A DNA stretch of 64,000 nt from SCTD01 sp963781675 (GTDB lineage: Bacteria > Actinomycetota > Actinomycetes > Mycobacteriales > SCTD01). The notes under the pieces are model-generated. The model made no database searches, was not told the origin of the DNA, and saw only the letters and a program-made list of their open reading frames with translations. Where the stretch lies: the NCBI GenBank assembly GCA_963781675.1, contig CAWAGF010000001.1, positions 1,178,001 to 1,242,000 on the forward strand, in the 5' to 3' direction. Every line of letters begins with the position of its first letter. The first letter of the stretch is position 1. Made by a program: the position numbers and the translations under genes. This document shows positions 22,930-33,185 of this stretch, one piece after another.

Positions 22930-23520
22930 CGAGGCTGCGTGGCGGTGCAGCGTCGTACGACGGCAGCAGCCCGCGCTCCTGCGCCTCGGCGAGCGTCGGG
23001 CGCCTGGCGTCCTTGTCGGACAGCAGCGGCTCGACGTCCGTCGGGCCAGGGCAGGTCCAGCGCCGGGTCGAGCGGGTGGACGCCGTGCTCGCGGCCCGGG
23101 GCTGTACGGCGCGCTGCACAGGTAGGTGACGTTCGCGTCGTCGGTCAGCGCGAGGAAGGCGTGCCCCAGCCCCTCGGACAGGTAGACGCCGCGCCGGTCG
23201 ACGTCGTCGAGCCGCACCGCGTCGCTGACCCCGAACGTCGGCGAGCCGACGCGGAGGTCGACGACGACGTCGAGGACGGCGCCGCGGGTGCAGTAGACGT
23301 ACTTCGCCTGACCGGGCGGCACGTCGGCGAAGTGCACGCCGCGCAGGGTGCCGCGGCTGCTGAGACGCTGTGGTTGGCCTGCTTGACGGCGAGCGGGTGG
23401 CCGACCGCCTGCTCGAGCACCGCGGCCTTGAACCACTCGAGGAACACGCCCGCGCGGGTCGGGGAACTGGCGGGGCGTGAACGACCACGCGCCCGGGACC
23501 TTCAGCTCGTCGACCTCCAC
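22886..23520 (-). CDS. rmlC: dTDP-4-dehydrorhamnose 3,5-epimerase family protein (frame-disrupted)
   Basis: The GTG start gives VEVDELKVPGAWSFTPRQFP, then FLEWFKAAVLEQAVGHPL, RGTLRGVHFADVPPGQAKY and YCTRGAVLDVVVDLRVGSP. GVYLSEGLGHAFLALTDDA and the C-terminal PTLAEAQERGLLPSYD follow. These are consecutive parts of an RmlC cupin, including the histidine of RGVHF and the tyrosine region near the end. They lie in different frames because of extra bases near 23455, 23363 (two), 23096 and 23037. RmlC makes the dTDP-rhamnose precursor. No other rml gene is in the window. The end overlaps sodX by about 44 nt, which may itself be an artefact. Confidence 0.85.
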
Positions 23521-23527
23521 GCCGCCG

Positions 23528-23533
23528 ACCCTA
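23528..23533 (-). promoter_or_regulatory. -10 element of the rmlC-like gene
   Basis: On the reverse strand TAGGGT lies 7 nt before the GTG start, as expected for a leaderless transcript. Confidence 0.45.
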
Positions 23534-23659
23534 GGGCCCACCGGACCTCTGCGAGGATGGTGGCCGTCTCGCTCGGGTGACCCCCGTCCGGCGCACCCGC
23601 CGGCCCACCGGCCGCGCCCGCCCGCGCCGCGCGTCCGTCCCTGTCCCGAGGAGACCGTC

Positions 23660-24893
23660 ATGACCGCCCAGCTGGAGGGCCCGCCGTGTCCGACCCAGCG
23701 TCGATCACGCCGACCCGTCCGCCGCCGCCCGCGACGCCGACCCGGCGTTCGCGCTGCACCGCGGCGGCAAGGTCGAGGTCGTCTCGTCCGTCCCGGTCGC
23801 GACCCGCGAGGACCTCGTCGCTGGCCTACACGCCGGGCGTCGCCCGCGTCTGCACCGCGATCGCGCGAGGAGCCCGACGCTCGTCTACGACTACACGTGG
23901 AAGTCGCACACCGTCGCGGTCGTCACCGACGGCACCGCGGTGCTCGGTCTCGGCGACATCGGCCCCGAGGCCGCGCTGCCGGTCATGGAGGGCAAGGCGC
24001 TGCTGTTCAAGCAGTTCGGCGGCGTCGACGCCGTCCCGATCTGCCTCGACGTCACCGACCTCGACGAGCTCGTCGAGACGATCGTGCGGCTGGCCCCGGC
24101 CTTCGGCGGCATCAACCTCGAGGACATCAGCGCGCCGCGCTGCTTCGAGGTGGAGCGCCGCGTGCAGGAGCGCCTCGACATCCCGGTCTTCCACGACGAC
24201 CAGCACGGCACCGCGATCGTCACGCTCGCCGCGCTGCGCAACGCCGCGAGGCTCACCGGCCGTCGCCTCGGCGGACCTGCGCGTGGTCGTGTCGCGGCGC
24301 CGGTGCGGCCGGCATCGCCGTGTCGAAGATGATCCTCGACGCCGGCATCGGCGACCTCGCCGTCGCCGACAGCAAGGGCATGGTGCACCTGGACCGCGAG
24401 CGACCTCACCGACAGCAAGCGCGCCTTCGCCGAGATCAGCAACCGCGGCGGCCACCGCGGCACGTTCGTCGAGGCGCTGCGCGGCGCGGACGTCCTCATC
24501 GGCCTGTCCTCCGGGACCGTCCCGGCCGAGGCGGTCGCGTCGATGAACCCGGACTCGATCGTCTTCGCGATGGCGAACCCCGTGCCCGAGGTGCACCCGG
24601 ACGTCGCGCACGCCAACGGCGCGGCCGTCGTCGCGACCGGGCGCAGCGACTTCCCGAACCAGATCAACAACGTGCTGGCCTTCCCGGGCGTGTTCAAGGG
24701 CGCGATGCAGGTGCGCGCGCTCGCAGTCACCGAGGGCATGAAGCTGGCGGCCGCCGACGCGCTCGCCGCCGTCGTCGGCGACGAGCTGTCGCCGGAGTGC
24801 GTCATCCCCAGCGTCTTCGACCCGCGGGTCGCGCCGGCCGTCGCGGACGCGGTCGCGGCGGCGGCGCGGGCCGACGGGGTCGCCCGGCTCTGA
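23660..24893 (+). CDS. NAD(P)-dependent malic enzyme (about seven frame disruptions)
   Basis: The ATG at 23660 has an AGGAG ribosome-binding site. Consecutive malic-enzyme segments lie in different frames: FALHRGGKVEVVSSVPVATR, LAYTPGVARVCTAI (catalytic Tyr), VTDGTAVLGLGDIGPEAAL, FGGINLEDISAPRCFEVE (metal ligands), IPVFHDDQHGTAIVTLAAL, ISNRGGHRGTF and MNPDSIVFAMANPVPEVHP. One extra base near each of 23685, 23822, 23869, 23880, 24272, 24298 and 24400 would restore about 410 residues (length 3n+1, consistent with seven). The enzyme oxidatively decarboxylates malate to pyruvate. Such density in an otherwise conserved gene argues for sequence error. Confidence 0.87.
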
Positions 24894-24911
24894 CCCGCCC
24901 GCAGCCCTCCG

Positions 24912-24917
24912 TACTGT
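24912..24917 (+). promoter_or_regulatory. -10 element of the oxidoreductase gene
   Basis: TACTGT lies 6 nt before the ATG at 24924 with no ribosome-binding site. Confidence 0.4.
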
Positions 24918-24923
24918 CAGCGC

Positions 24924-25890
24924 ATGCTCGCCGTCACCTGCACCTCCCAGTCCGCCGACGACCCGCTGTCCGGCCTGACGGTCGGCGACGTGCCGGACCC
25001 GTACGTGCCGGACGGCTGGGCGCGCGTCACCGTGCGGGCCGCGTCGCTGAACCACCACGACCTGTGGTCGCTCAAGGGCGTCGGGCTGCCGGCGGACCGG
25101 CTGCCGATGGTGCTCGGCTGCGACGCCGCGGGCGTCGACGAGCACGGCAACGACGTCGTCGTGCACGGCCTGGTCGGCGACCCGGACTGGGCCGGCGACG
25201 AGACGCTCGACCCGAAGCGCAGCGATCCTGTCCGAGCGCTACCAGGGGACGCTGGCCGAGCAGGTGGTCGTCCCGCGCCGCAACCTGCTCCCGAAGCCGG
25301 CCGACCTCTCCTTCGAGGAGGCGGCGTGCCTGCCGACCGCGTGGCTGACGGCCTACCGGATGCTGTTCACCAACGCGGCCGTCAAGCCCGGCGACCGGGT
25401 GCTCGTGCAGGGCGCCGGCGGCGGCGTCAGCACCGCCGCGATCGCGCTGGCCCGCGCCGCCGGCCTCATCGTCTGGGTCACCGGGCGCGACGAGGCCAAG
25501 CGCGCCCGCGCCGTCGAGCTCGGCGCCCACGAGGCCTTCGAGCCGGGCGCCCGGCTGCCCGCCCGGGTCGACGCCGTGATCGAGACGGTCGGCAAGGCCA
25601 CCTGGTCGCACTCGATGAAGAGCCTGCGTCCCGGCGGCACCCTCGTCGTGTCCGGCGCGACCACCGGGGCCGACCCGGGCGCCGACCTCAACCGGCTGTT
25701 CTTCCTGCAGCTGCGGGTGATCGGCTCGACGATGGGCACCCGCGACGAGCTCGCCGGCCTGCTCGCGATGCTCGCCGCGACCGGCGTCCGCCCGCAGGTC
25801 GACGAGGTGGTCCCGCTGGCCGAGGCGCGCCGGGGCTTCGAGCGGCTGGCCGCGGGGGACGTCGTCGGCAAGATCGTCCTCACCCCCTAG
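24924..25890 (+). CDS. Zinc-binding/MDR family dehydrogenase (single frameshift)
   Basis: This is a medium-chain dehydrogenase/reductase of about 321 residues. The GroES-like domain includes VRAASLNHHDLWSLKGVG and MVLGCDAAGVDEHGNDVV. The Rossmann domain includes VLVQGAGGGVSTAAIALARA and GRDEAKRARAVELGAHEAF, and the end is RGFERLAAGDVVGKIVLTP. One extra base near 25222 interrupts the frame; removal gives DPKRSILSERYQGTLAEQVV as one run. The cysteine and histidine ligands of a structural zinc site are not obvious, so it may be a quinone-reductase-like or enoyl-reductase member. Confidence 0.86.
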
Positions 25891-25901
25891 GAGCCCGCCG
25901 C

Positions 25902-26717
25902 GTGGTCCTGCCCGTCCACGACGTCAACCCCACGCGCCGCACGCCGTGGGTCACGCGCCTGCTGCTGCTCACCAACGTCGTCGTCTTCGTGCTCAGCCCG
26001 CTCGCGCTGGCGCCGCTGCTCGGCAGCAGCAGCGCCGCGTCGGTGTGCCGGCAGGTCGCCTACCTGGACGAGTACGCCGCGAAGCCGTCCGAGGTCGTGC
26101 GCAACGACCCGGCCGACGCCGTCGCCACCGGCGCCGTCGGCAGGTCCCGCGACGGCGAGACCGGCTGCGTCACGCAGTCGCCGCCGCCGTACGACAAGAA
26201 CCCGGCGCTCTCGGTCCTGACCGCGATGTTCCTGCACGGCGGCTGGGCGCACCTGCTCGGCAACATGCTGTTCCTCTACGTCTTCGGCAACAACGTCGAG
26301 GACCGGCTGGGCAAGCTGCGCTTCCTGGCGTTCTACCTCGGCTGCGGGTACGTCGCGACGTACGGCTTCTCGCTGCTCTTCAACGGCTCGACGCAGCCGC
26401 TGGTCGGCGCCTCGGGCGCGATCGCCGGCGTGCTCGGCGCCTACCTCGTCCTGTTCCCGCGGGCCAAGGTCTGGTCGCTGCTGACGTTCTTCTTCTTCCT
26501 GCCGGTACGGCTGCCCGCGTGGCTGGTGCTCGGCAGCTGGTTCGTCCTGCAGTACCTCTACACCCGCGGCGCCGGGCTGGCGGAGGCGACCGGCACCGCC
26601 TACCTCGCGCACGTCATCGGCTTCGTCGTCGGCGCGGCGCTCGTGTGGCGGCTGCGGCGGACCGCCCGGCCACGGCCGATCGCGGACCCGCGCTGGGGGC
26701 CGTACTCCCGGCGTTGA
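25902..26717 (+). CDS. Rhomboid family intramembrane serine protease
   Basis: The 271-residue protein has about six to seven transmembrane helices. The rhomboid signatures are HGGWAHLLGNMLFLYVFGNN (loop 1 and helix 2), the catalytic serine in LVGASGAIAGVLGAYLV and the catalytic histidine in TAYLAHVIGFVVGA. The segment between helix 1 and helix 2 is unusually long and polar (residues about 40-90), with cysteines in VCRQVAY and GCVTQS that might form a disulfide outside the cell. It cleaves membrane proteins inside the bilayer; its substrate is unknown. The GTG start lies 11 nt after the dehydrogenase stop. Confidence 0.92.
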   Translation: MVLPVHDVNPTRRTPWVTRLLLLTNVVVFVLSPLALAPLLGSSSAASVCRQVAYLDEYAAKPSEVVRNDPADAVATGAVGRSRDGETGCVTQSPPPYDKNPALSVLTAMFLHGGWAHLLGNMLFLYVFGNNVEDRLGKLRFLAFYLGCGYVATYGFSLLFNGSTQPLVGASGAIAGVLGAYLVLFPRAKVWSLLTFFFFLPVRLPAWLVLGSWFVLQYLYTRGAGLAEATGTAYLAHVIGFVVGAALVWRLRRTARPRPIADPRWGPYSRR

Positions 26718-26862
26718 CCGCTGGAGTCGGCGGCCGGTCCTGCCGCGCCGCTTCGACGTCGTCGCACCGCGCGCACCGCGCGACGAGCAGCCGGCGTGCC
26801 GCCACCCCGCCCCTGCGACCTGCCTGCTCCGGCAGCGGTCGCGAGCCCCTCCGGAGGACGTC

Positions 26863-27393
26863 GTGCGCGCTGCACCTGCCCTGCTCGCCCTGCTGCTGCT
26901 GACCGCGTGCGCGGAGGGCGAGGACGAGCCGGCCGCCGCGCCGAAGGACCCCTCGCCCGCGGCCTCGTCCCAGCCGGACCCGAAGGCGGAGTGGCTCGCC
27001 GCCATGACGGGCCTGTGCGGCACGCTCGGCGGCGAGGTGAGCGGCCTGACCTACCAGGCGTCGCTGTCCGACAACCAGATCACCCCGGCCGAGCACGCCG
27101 CCATCGCGACGAGGGCCAAGCCCGCCACCGACGCCTTCGACCGCGCCGTCGCCGCGCTGACCGTGCCGCCGGAGGCCGCCCCCGCGAAGAAGGCGTTCGA
27201 CGACTTCCTGGCCCTGCAGAAGACGGCGTACGCCGACCTGGACGCCACGGCCAAGGCCGGCGACCAGGCCGCGCTGACCAGGGCCTACGGCGTCATCCAG
27301 GGCCAGTACGCGACGACGCCGCAGGGCGCGGCGCTCGAGGCGTCCGGCCTGCCGGAGAAGTGCAGCTACCGGGGGACCTACCCGCAAGGCTGA
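26863..27393 (+). CDS. Small lipoprotein
   Basis: The GTG follows a GGAGG site. The N-terminus RAAPALLALLLLTACAEGED is a lipoprotein signal with lipobox LTAC. A proline, alanine and serine-rich linker leads to a mostly helical domain of about 130 residues (KAEWLAAMTGLCGTLGGEVS to LPEKCSYRGTY) with two cysteines that could pair. I do not recognise the family. It should be lipid-anchored on the outer face of the membrane. Confidence 0.75.
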   Translation: MRAAPALLALLLLTACAEGEDEPAAAPKDPSPAASSQPDPKAEWLAAMTGLCGTLGGEVSGLTYQASLSDNQITPAEHAAIATRAKPATDAFDRAVAALTVPPEAAPAKKAFDDFLALQKTAYADLDATAKAGDQAALTRAYGVIQGQYATTPQGAALEASGLPEKCSYRGTYPQG

Positions 27394-27402
27394 CGCGCCG
27401 GT

Positions 27403-28983
27403 TCAGAAGGGCGGGTGCTCCTCGGGCGGCAGCAACGGGCGGTTCCCGACGTCCGGGCCCTCGCCGAGCTGCGCCCGGTCCAGGACGGCGAGGTCGTCCG
27501 GGTCGGGCAGGCGCGGCCGCAGGTGGTCGCCGTCGTCCACCCCCGGCGGCGGCTGCTGCCGGCGTGGGGTCTCGACGACCTGCCCCGCCGGGCTGAACCA
27601 GATCGTGGACGTGGCGGTGCGCAGCGGCGTCCACCCGTAGTGCTTGAGCTGGTGGGTGCGCCGGGACCTGGCCACGAGGTTCCAGGCAGCCGTCGGCCCG
27701 TGCGGGTACGGGGTCTCGTGGTCCAGGTCGATCCGGCGCGCGCTGGTCCGGGCGCCGGTGGGACCGTCGCAGGACCTGTCGCGCAGGCAGACGAGGTCCC
27801 GCAGCGGTGGTGACGGGTCGTGCTCGGCCTCGTGCCGGACCGCCGGGCTGCTCCCGCTGAGCATCGCCGGCTCCAGGACCATGTCGAGCAGCGACTGCCG
27901 GACTCCGGTGGCGTCCGGCGGTGGTCGCACGTCGCTGTCGTCGACCTCGACGAGCTGACCGGTCCCGCTCTGCACGCACACCCGACGCAGCTCGGCGTCC
28001 ACGAGCAGCAGCCGGCAGGTCGGCGCGCTCAGCCAGCCGTACCCGTCCAGCCAGCCGGGCTCGTTGCTCAGGCCGAGGGACGTCTCGACCGGCACGGTCA
28101 CGTGGGCCTGCACCGGCCGGCTCCGGCGGCAGTCGCTCGAGGCGGCCTCGACGAACGACGGCCGCAGCCCGGCCGACCCGTCGGCACCTGGCGCAGGACT
28201 CGTCATGCCGGCGTCGGCCCGGCGGCCCGCGGACGTGGCGTCCGGGTGCGTGGGGTCGCTCGGGGGGTGGGTGTCACACGGCATCGCGCTGGTGGCCAGG
28301 TCGAAGCGCAGCTGCGCCAGGGTCCGCGGGTCACCGCCCGCCTTCAGCGTCCGGGCGCGGGCGTCCAGGGTGGCGAACCAGCGCGTGAGCGGCACTGCCG
28401 GACCGTTGATCCACACGCCTGCCTGGTCGTCCGGCTGCGGGACCAGGCTGACGTCACGACCGGCGTTCTTGCTCGCCGCGCGCAGAGCGGCAGCCTCGGC
28501 GTCGAGAGCAGCGGCGAGCCGCTGCACCTCCTGCTCGATCCGGTACGGCGGCAGTCCGGCGACGCGCTGGGCGAGCTCGACGTCGATCACCCGCCCGAGC
28601 TCGTCGTCGTCGTGGGACACCGCGTCGACGAACGTCCTGGCGCGCTGAGCCGTGATCGTGCCGGCCTGCAGCAGCGCCATCACCTGCGGCAGCACCTGCG
28701 TGAGCATCCGGGCCCGCCGGATCTCGTCGGCGGCAGCCCGGTCCGACAGCGTCCGGGCGACCGCGACCTCTCGGCGGAACGACGTCCAGGGCGTGCCGCC
28801 GGACTCGTCGAACGCGCATCGCGGCACCTGCGACGCCAGGCGCGCGAGCACGACGGCGTCGGCAGCCATGCGGCGCGCCTCGTCGGCGGTCGACGCCGAC
28901 AGCGCGGCGAGGTCGGCCCGGAAGTCGTCGCGCAGCCACGGGCAGTCCGCCTCGAGAGCTCGCACGTCCGCCGCAGTGGCCAT
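27403..28983 (-). CDS. DUF222/13E12-repeat HNH endonuclease, LexA-regulated
   Basis: The 526-residue protein has an N-terminal helical DUF222 domain (about residues 1-230, including RREVAVARTLSDRAAADEIR and LLQAGTITAQRARTFVDAVS) and a C-terminal HNH nuclease domain. That domain has a zinc-type pair in LVCLRDRSCDGP, the catalytic region RRIDLDHETPYPHGPTAAWN and the final RTHQLKHYGWTP. The middle (about residues 240-290) is low in conservation and disordered-looking. This is the architecture of the mycobacterial REP13E12 proteins. A perfect SOS box lies 12 nt upstream of the ATG, so expression should rise on DNA damage. No flanking direct repeat or att site was seen. Confidence 0.9.
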   Translation of the reverse strand: MATAADVRALEADCPWLRDDFRADLAALSASTADEARRMAADAVVLARLASQVPRCAFDESGGTPWTSFRREVAVARTLSDRAAADEIRRARMLTQVLPQVMALLQAGTITAQRARTFVDAVSHDDDELGRVIDVELAQRVAGLPPYRIEQEVQRLAAALDAEAAALRAASKNAGRDVSLVPQPDDQAGVWINGPAVPLTRWFATLDARARTLKAGGDPRTLAQLRFDLATSAMPCDTHPPSDPTHPDATSAGRRADAGMTSPAPGADGSAGLRPSFVEAASSDCRRSRPVQAHVTVPVETSLGLSNEPGWLDGYGWLSAPTCRLLLVDAELRRVCVQSGTGQLVEVDDSDVRPPPDATGVRQSLLDMVLEPAMLSGSSPAVRHEAEHDPSPPLRDLVCLRDRSCDGPTGARTSARRIDLDHETPYPHGPTAAWNLVARSRRTHQLKHYGWTPLRTATSTIWFSPAGQVVETPRRQQPPPGVDDGDHLRPRLPDPDDLAVLDRAQLGEGPDVGNRPLLPPEEHPPF

Positions 28984-28995
28984 GCCTCATCCTCT

Positions 28996-29011
28996 TCGAA
29001 CACGTGTTCGA
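28996..29011. promoter_or_regulatory. SOS box (LexA operator)
   Basis: TCGAACACGTGTTCGA matches the Gram-positive and mycobacterial LexA consensus TCGAAC-N4-GTTCGA at every defined base and is a complete palindrome. With one more base on each side it is 18 bp. It lies 12 nt from the HNH gene ATG. Confidence 0.9.
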
Positions 29012-29034
29012 ACGCAAGGCCTGTGGAGGAGCAG

Positions 29035-29214
29035 CTACTCCTCGTCGTCGTCGTCGAGGCGCGCCAGCCAGGTGGCCAGCCGCTCGACCGGCACCTCGAA
29101 GTCGGGGTTCGCGTCGACGAACTCCCGCATCCGCTCGGCCAGCCACTCCAGCGAGACCTGCTCGCTGCCGCGTCGCGACGCGAGCTCCTCGAGGCCCCGG
29201 TCGGTGAAGTACAC
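29035..29214 (-). CDS. DUF6104 small acidic protein
   Basis: The GTG opens a 59-residue frame that begins VYFTDRGLEELASRRGSEQV. It contains NPDFEVPVERLATWLARL and ends in an acidic run of aspartates and glutamates. This pattern matches DUF6104, a small actinobacterial family of unknown function. It lies 3 nt after the kgd stop in the same direction, so it is very likely in the same transcript. Confidence 0.8.
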   Translation of the reverse strand: MYFTDRGLEELASRRGSEQVSLEWLAERMREFVDANPDFEVPVERLATWLARLDDDDEE

Positions 29215-29217
29215 GAC

Positions 29218-32200
29218 CTAGACCTCGAGGGCCGCCGCGACGAGCGCTGCCTGCTCGGCCTCGTGCACCTTGCTCGAGCCGGCCGCGGGGGAGGAGCCGG
29301 CCTTGCGCGAGATGCGGCGCAGGGAGCGGCCCTCCGGCAGGTGCTCGGGCAGGGAGAGGGCCATGTGCGCCCAGGCCCCCTGGTTGGCCGGCTCCTCCTG
29401 GCACCACACGACGTCGGTCGCGCCCGGGTAGGCGGCCAGCGCGTCGGCGACCTCCTCGCCGGGCAGCGGGTAGAGCTGCTCGACGCGGACGAGGGCGACC
29501 TTGCTGTTCTCGCTCTTGCGGCGCGCGGACAGCAGGTCGTAGTAGACCTTGCCGGCCGTCAGCACGACCCGCTGGACGGCGTCCGCAGCAGGCGCGTCCG
29601 GGTCGGCCAGCACCGGCTGGAAGCCGCGGTCGGTGAAGTCCTCCACCGCCGAGGCCGCCGCGCGCAGGCGGAGCATCGACTTCGGGGACATGACGACGAG
29701 CGGGTGCTTGCGCGACTGGAGCGACTGCCGGCGAAGCAGGTGGAAGTAGTTCGCCGGGGTCGTCGGCGCGGCCACCACCATGTTGTCCTCGGCGCACAGC
29801 TGCAGGAAGCGCTCGAGCCGCGCGGACGAGTGGTCCGGGCCCTGGCCCTCGAAGCCGTGCGGCAGCAGCAGCACGACGCCGGAGCGCTGGCCCCACTTGG
29901 CCTCGCCGGAGGCGACGAACTCGTCGACCATCGCCATCGCGACGTTGACGAAGTCGCCGAACTGCGCCTCCCAGAGCACGAGGGCGTCGGGCCGCGCGAC
30001 GGCGTAGCCGTACTCGAAGCCCATCGCGGCGTACTCCGACAGCAGCGAGTCGTAGACGTAGAACGGCGCCTGGTCGGGCGCGAGGTTCGCCAGCGGGGTG
30101 TGCTCGCCGCCGGTGGCGCGGTCGACGATGACGGCGTGCCGGTGGCCGAAGGTGCCGCGACGGGCGTCCTGGCCGGCCAGGCGCACCGGGTGGCCCTCGA
30201 GCAGCAGCGACCCGAACGCGAGCGTCTCGCCCATCGCCCAGTCGATCGTGCGCGTCCTCGATCATCTTCACGCGCTTCTGCAGCTGCGGCAGCAGGCGGG
30301 GGTGGACCGTGAAGCCCTCCGGGAAGGAGACCTGGCTGTCCGCGACCTGCTGCACGACGTCGCGGGAGATCGCGGTGTGCAGGTCGTCGTCGACGGCCGG
30401 CTCCGGCGCGGGCTGCATCGGCGCGGCCTTGGCCGCCTCGCGGGTGCCCTGGAAGACCTTCTCCAGCTGCTGCCTGGTAGTTGCGCAGCGCCTCCTCGGC
30501 CTCCTCGACGGTGATGTCGCCGCGGCCGATGAGGTTCTCGGTGTAGATCTTCCGGACCGAGCGCTTGGCGTCGATCGTGTCGTACATCAGCGGCTGCGTG
30601 AACGACGGCTCGTCGACCTCGCTGTGGCCGCGGCGGCGGTAGCAGACCATGTCGATGACGACGTCCTTGTGGAACGCCTGCCGGTAGTCGAAGGCCAGCT
30701 TGGCGACGCGGACGCACGCCTCGGGGTCGTCGCCGTTGACGTGGAAGATCGGCGCCTGCACGGTCTTGGCGACGTCGGTCGCGTAGACCGACGAGCGGGC
30801 GGAGTGCGGGCCGGTCGTGAAGCCGACCTGGTTGTTCACGACGACGTGGATGGTGCCGCCGGTGCGGTAGCCGCGCAGCTGCGCCATCTGCAGCGTCTCC
30901 ATGACGATGCCCTGGCCGGCGAAGGCGGCGTCGCCGTGGAGCAGGACCGGCAGGACGGTGAAGCCCTGCTCGCCCTTGTTGATCATGTCCTGCTTGGCGC
31001 GCACGACGCCCTCGAGGACCGGGTCGACGGTCTCCAGGTGCGACGGGTTGGCCTGCAGCGAGACGGCGACGTCGTTGCCGGCCAGCGAGGTGAACGAGCC
31101 CTCGGCGCCGAGGTGGTACTTCACGTCGCCGGAGCCGTGGGCGGTGCGCGGGTCGATGTTGCCCTCGAACTCGCGGAAGATCTGCGCGTAGCTCTTGCCG
31201 ACGATGTTGGCCAGCACGTTGAGGCGGCCGCGGTGCGGCATCGCGAAGGCGACCTCGTCCAGGCCCTCGTCGGCCGCGCGCTGCAGGACGCCGTCGAGCA
31301 TGGGGATCAGCGACTCGCCGCCCTCGAGCGAGAAGCGCTTCTGACCGACGTACTTGGTCTGCAGGAAGGACTCGAAGGCCTCGCCGGCGTTGAGCCGCTC
31401 CAGGACGTGCAGCTGCTCCTTGCGGTCAGGAGCCTGCGCCTTCTTCTCGACGCGCTCCTGCAGCCAGCGTCGCTCGGCCGGGTCCTGGATGTGCATGTAC
31501 TCGATGCCGACGGTCCGGCAGTACGAGTCGCGCAGGACGCCGAGCACGTCGCGCAGCTTCATCACGCGCTTGCCCGCGAAGCCGGCGACCGGGAACTCGC
31601 GGTCGAGGTCCCACAGCGACAGTCCGTGCGTGACGACGTCGAGGTCGGGGTGGCTGCGCACCTTGAACTCGAGCGGGTCGGTGTCGGCCATGAGGTGACC
31701 GCGCACGCGGTAGGCGTGGATCATCTCGTTGACGCGGGTCGCCTTGTCGAGGTCGCCCTCGTGGCTGGCCTGCTGGTCCGGGACCCACCGCACCGGGACG
31801 TACGGGATGCGCAGCGAGGCGAAGACCTCGTCGTAGAAGCCGTCCTCGCCGAGCAGCAGCTGGTGCATCCGGCGCAGGAACTCGCCGGACTGCGCGCCCT
31901 GGATGATGCGGTGGTCGTACGTGCTGGTCAGGGTGATGACCTTGCTGACCGCGAGCCTGGCCAGGGTGTCCTCGGACGCGCCCTGGAACTCCGCGGGGTA
32001 CTCCATCGCACCGACGCCGATGATCGCGCCTGCGCCCTGCATGAGGCGCGGCACCGAGTGCACGGTGCCGATGCCGCCGGGGTTGGTCAGGCTGATCGTC
32101 GTGCCCTGGAAGTCCTCGGTCGTCAGCTTGCCGGCGCGGGCGCGGCGCACGATGTCCTCGTAGGCGGCCCAGTACTGCGCGAAGTCCATCGTGTCGGCGC

Positions 32201-32903
32201 CCTTGATGGCGGCGACGACCAGGGACCGGCTGCCGTTGGCGTTCTGCAGGTCGATCGCGAGACCGAGGCCGACGTCGCCCGGCGTCACGACGAGCGGCTT
32301 GCCGTTGTCGTCGGTCCCGAAGCTGTTGTTCATCACCGGCACGTCGGCGACGGCGCGCACCAGCGCGTAGCCGATCAGGTGCGTGAAGGAGACCTTGCCG
32401 CCGCGCGAGCGCTTGAGGTGGCTGTTGATGACGATGCGGTTGTCCGCCAGCAGCTTCGCTGGCACGGAGCGGACGCTGGTCGCCGTCGGGACGGAGAGCG
32501 AGGCCTCCATGTTGGTGACCACGCGCGCTGCTGCGCCCTTGAGCGGGGCGGTCTTCGCGCCCTCGCCGGCAGGGGCGACGGCCTTGGGCTTGGGCGCCTC
32601 GGCCGCCTTGGGCGCGGGGGCGGCCTCGGGAGCGGGCGCGCTGGGGGCGGCCTGGGGGGCTGGGGCCGGCTTGTCCGGGGCCGGCTTCTCCGCCACCGGC
32701 TTCTCGGCGGGCTTCTCGGCGGCGGGCGCGGGCGCGGACCCGTTGCCGTTCGCGCCGTCCGCCTTTCCGGGGTCGTAGTCGGAGAGGAACTCCCGCCAGG
32801 CCTCCGACACGCTCTCGGGGTCCTTCAGGTACTGCTGGTGGATCTCGTAGACGAGCCACTCGTTGGCACCGAAGTCGGTCTGCTGGCCCGGCTGCGTCGA
32901 CAC
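29218..32903 (-). CDS. kgd: Multifunctional 2-oxoglutarate decarboxylase/dehydrogenase E1-E2 (two frameshifts)
   Basis: This protein of about 1228 residues matches the actinobacterial Kgd/OdhA architecture. The N-terminal E1-like segment is ANEWLVYEIHQQYLKDPES, and an Ala/Pro/Lys linker covers about residues 45-115. An E2-type acyltransferase domain follows with TYDHRIIQGAQSGEFLRRM (HxxxD-like), then thiamine-diphosphate E1 domains with YRVRGHLMADTDPLEF, FAMPHRGRLNVLANIVGKSY and YRRRGHSEVDEPSFTQPLMY. The C-terminal transketolase domain includes GMGE-like GETLAFGSLLLEGHPVRLAG. One extra base near 30473 (after LRNYQ) and one near 30243 (before IDW) break the frame. The lipoyl domain is absent, as in this family. 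Confidence 0.93.
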
Positions 32904-32954
32904 GCTGCGGATCGCCTCTTCCCGGAAGTCATTGGCCTTGCTGCCCGGTGGCTC

Positions 32955-32960
32955 AGACTA
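32955..32960 (-). promoter_or_regulatory. Candidate -10 element of kgd
   Basis: On the reverse strand TAGTCT is the best -10 match. It predicts a leader of about 45 nt, which contains a GGAAGAGG ribosome-binding site. Confidence 0.35.
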
Positions 32961-32968
32961 CGCGCCCC

Positions 32969-33127
32969 TCAGTTGCTCTCCTCGAGCCGGGACAGCGAGC
33001 GGATCGTCTCCTGCGCCTGGCGCTCGGCCTCGGTGGCCGGCGGCTCGTGGTCCTGCACCCACGTCGAGCCGGGCGGCGGCGGGTCCTCGCGGCGGTCGTC
33101 GGGCAGCTGGTCCTCGGGCGTCGTCAT
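32969..33127 (-). CDS. Small acidic hypothetical protein
   Basis: An ATG opens a 52-residue frame. The first half is rich in Asp, Arg and Pro (PEDQLPDDRREDPPPPG), followed by TWVQDHEPPATEAERQAQE and a helical end (TIRSLSRLEESN). No family is recognised. It lies upstream of kgd in the same direction, and the candidate kgd -10 follows its stop. Confidence 0.5.
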   Translation of the reverse strand: MTTPEDQLPDDRREDPPPPGSTWVQDHEPPATEAERQAQETIRSLSRLEESN

Positions 33128-33185
33128 GCCCGGCCCCTACCCGCTCCGGTGGCAGCTCGCCCGCCCGCGGAGCACCCTGGCGCGC

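Noticed and set aside
22130..24893. A pseudogene cluster (sodN, sodX, rmlC, malic enzyme)
   Set aside because: Motifs and full lengths are kept, all breaks are single-base and +1, and similar breaks occur in essential atp genes, so sequencing error is simpler.
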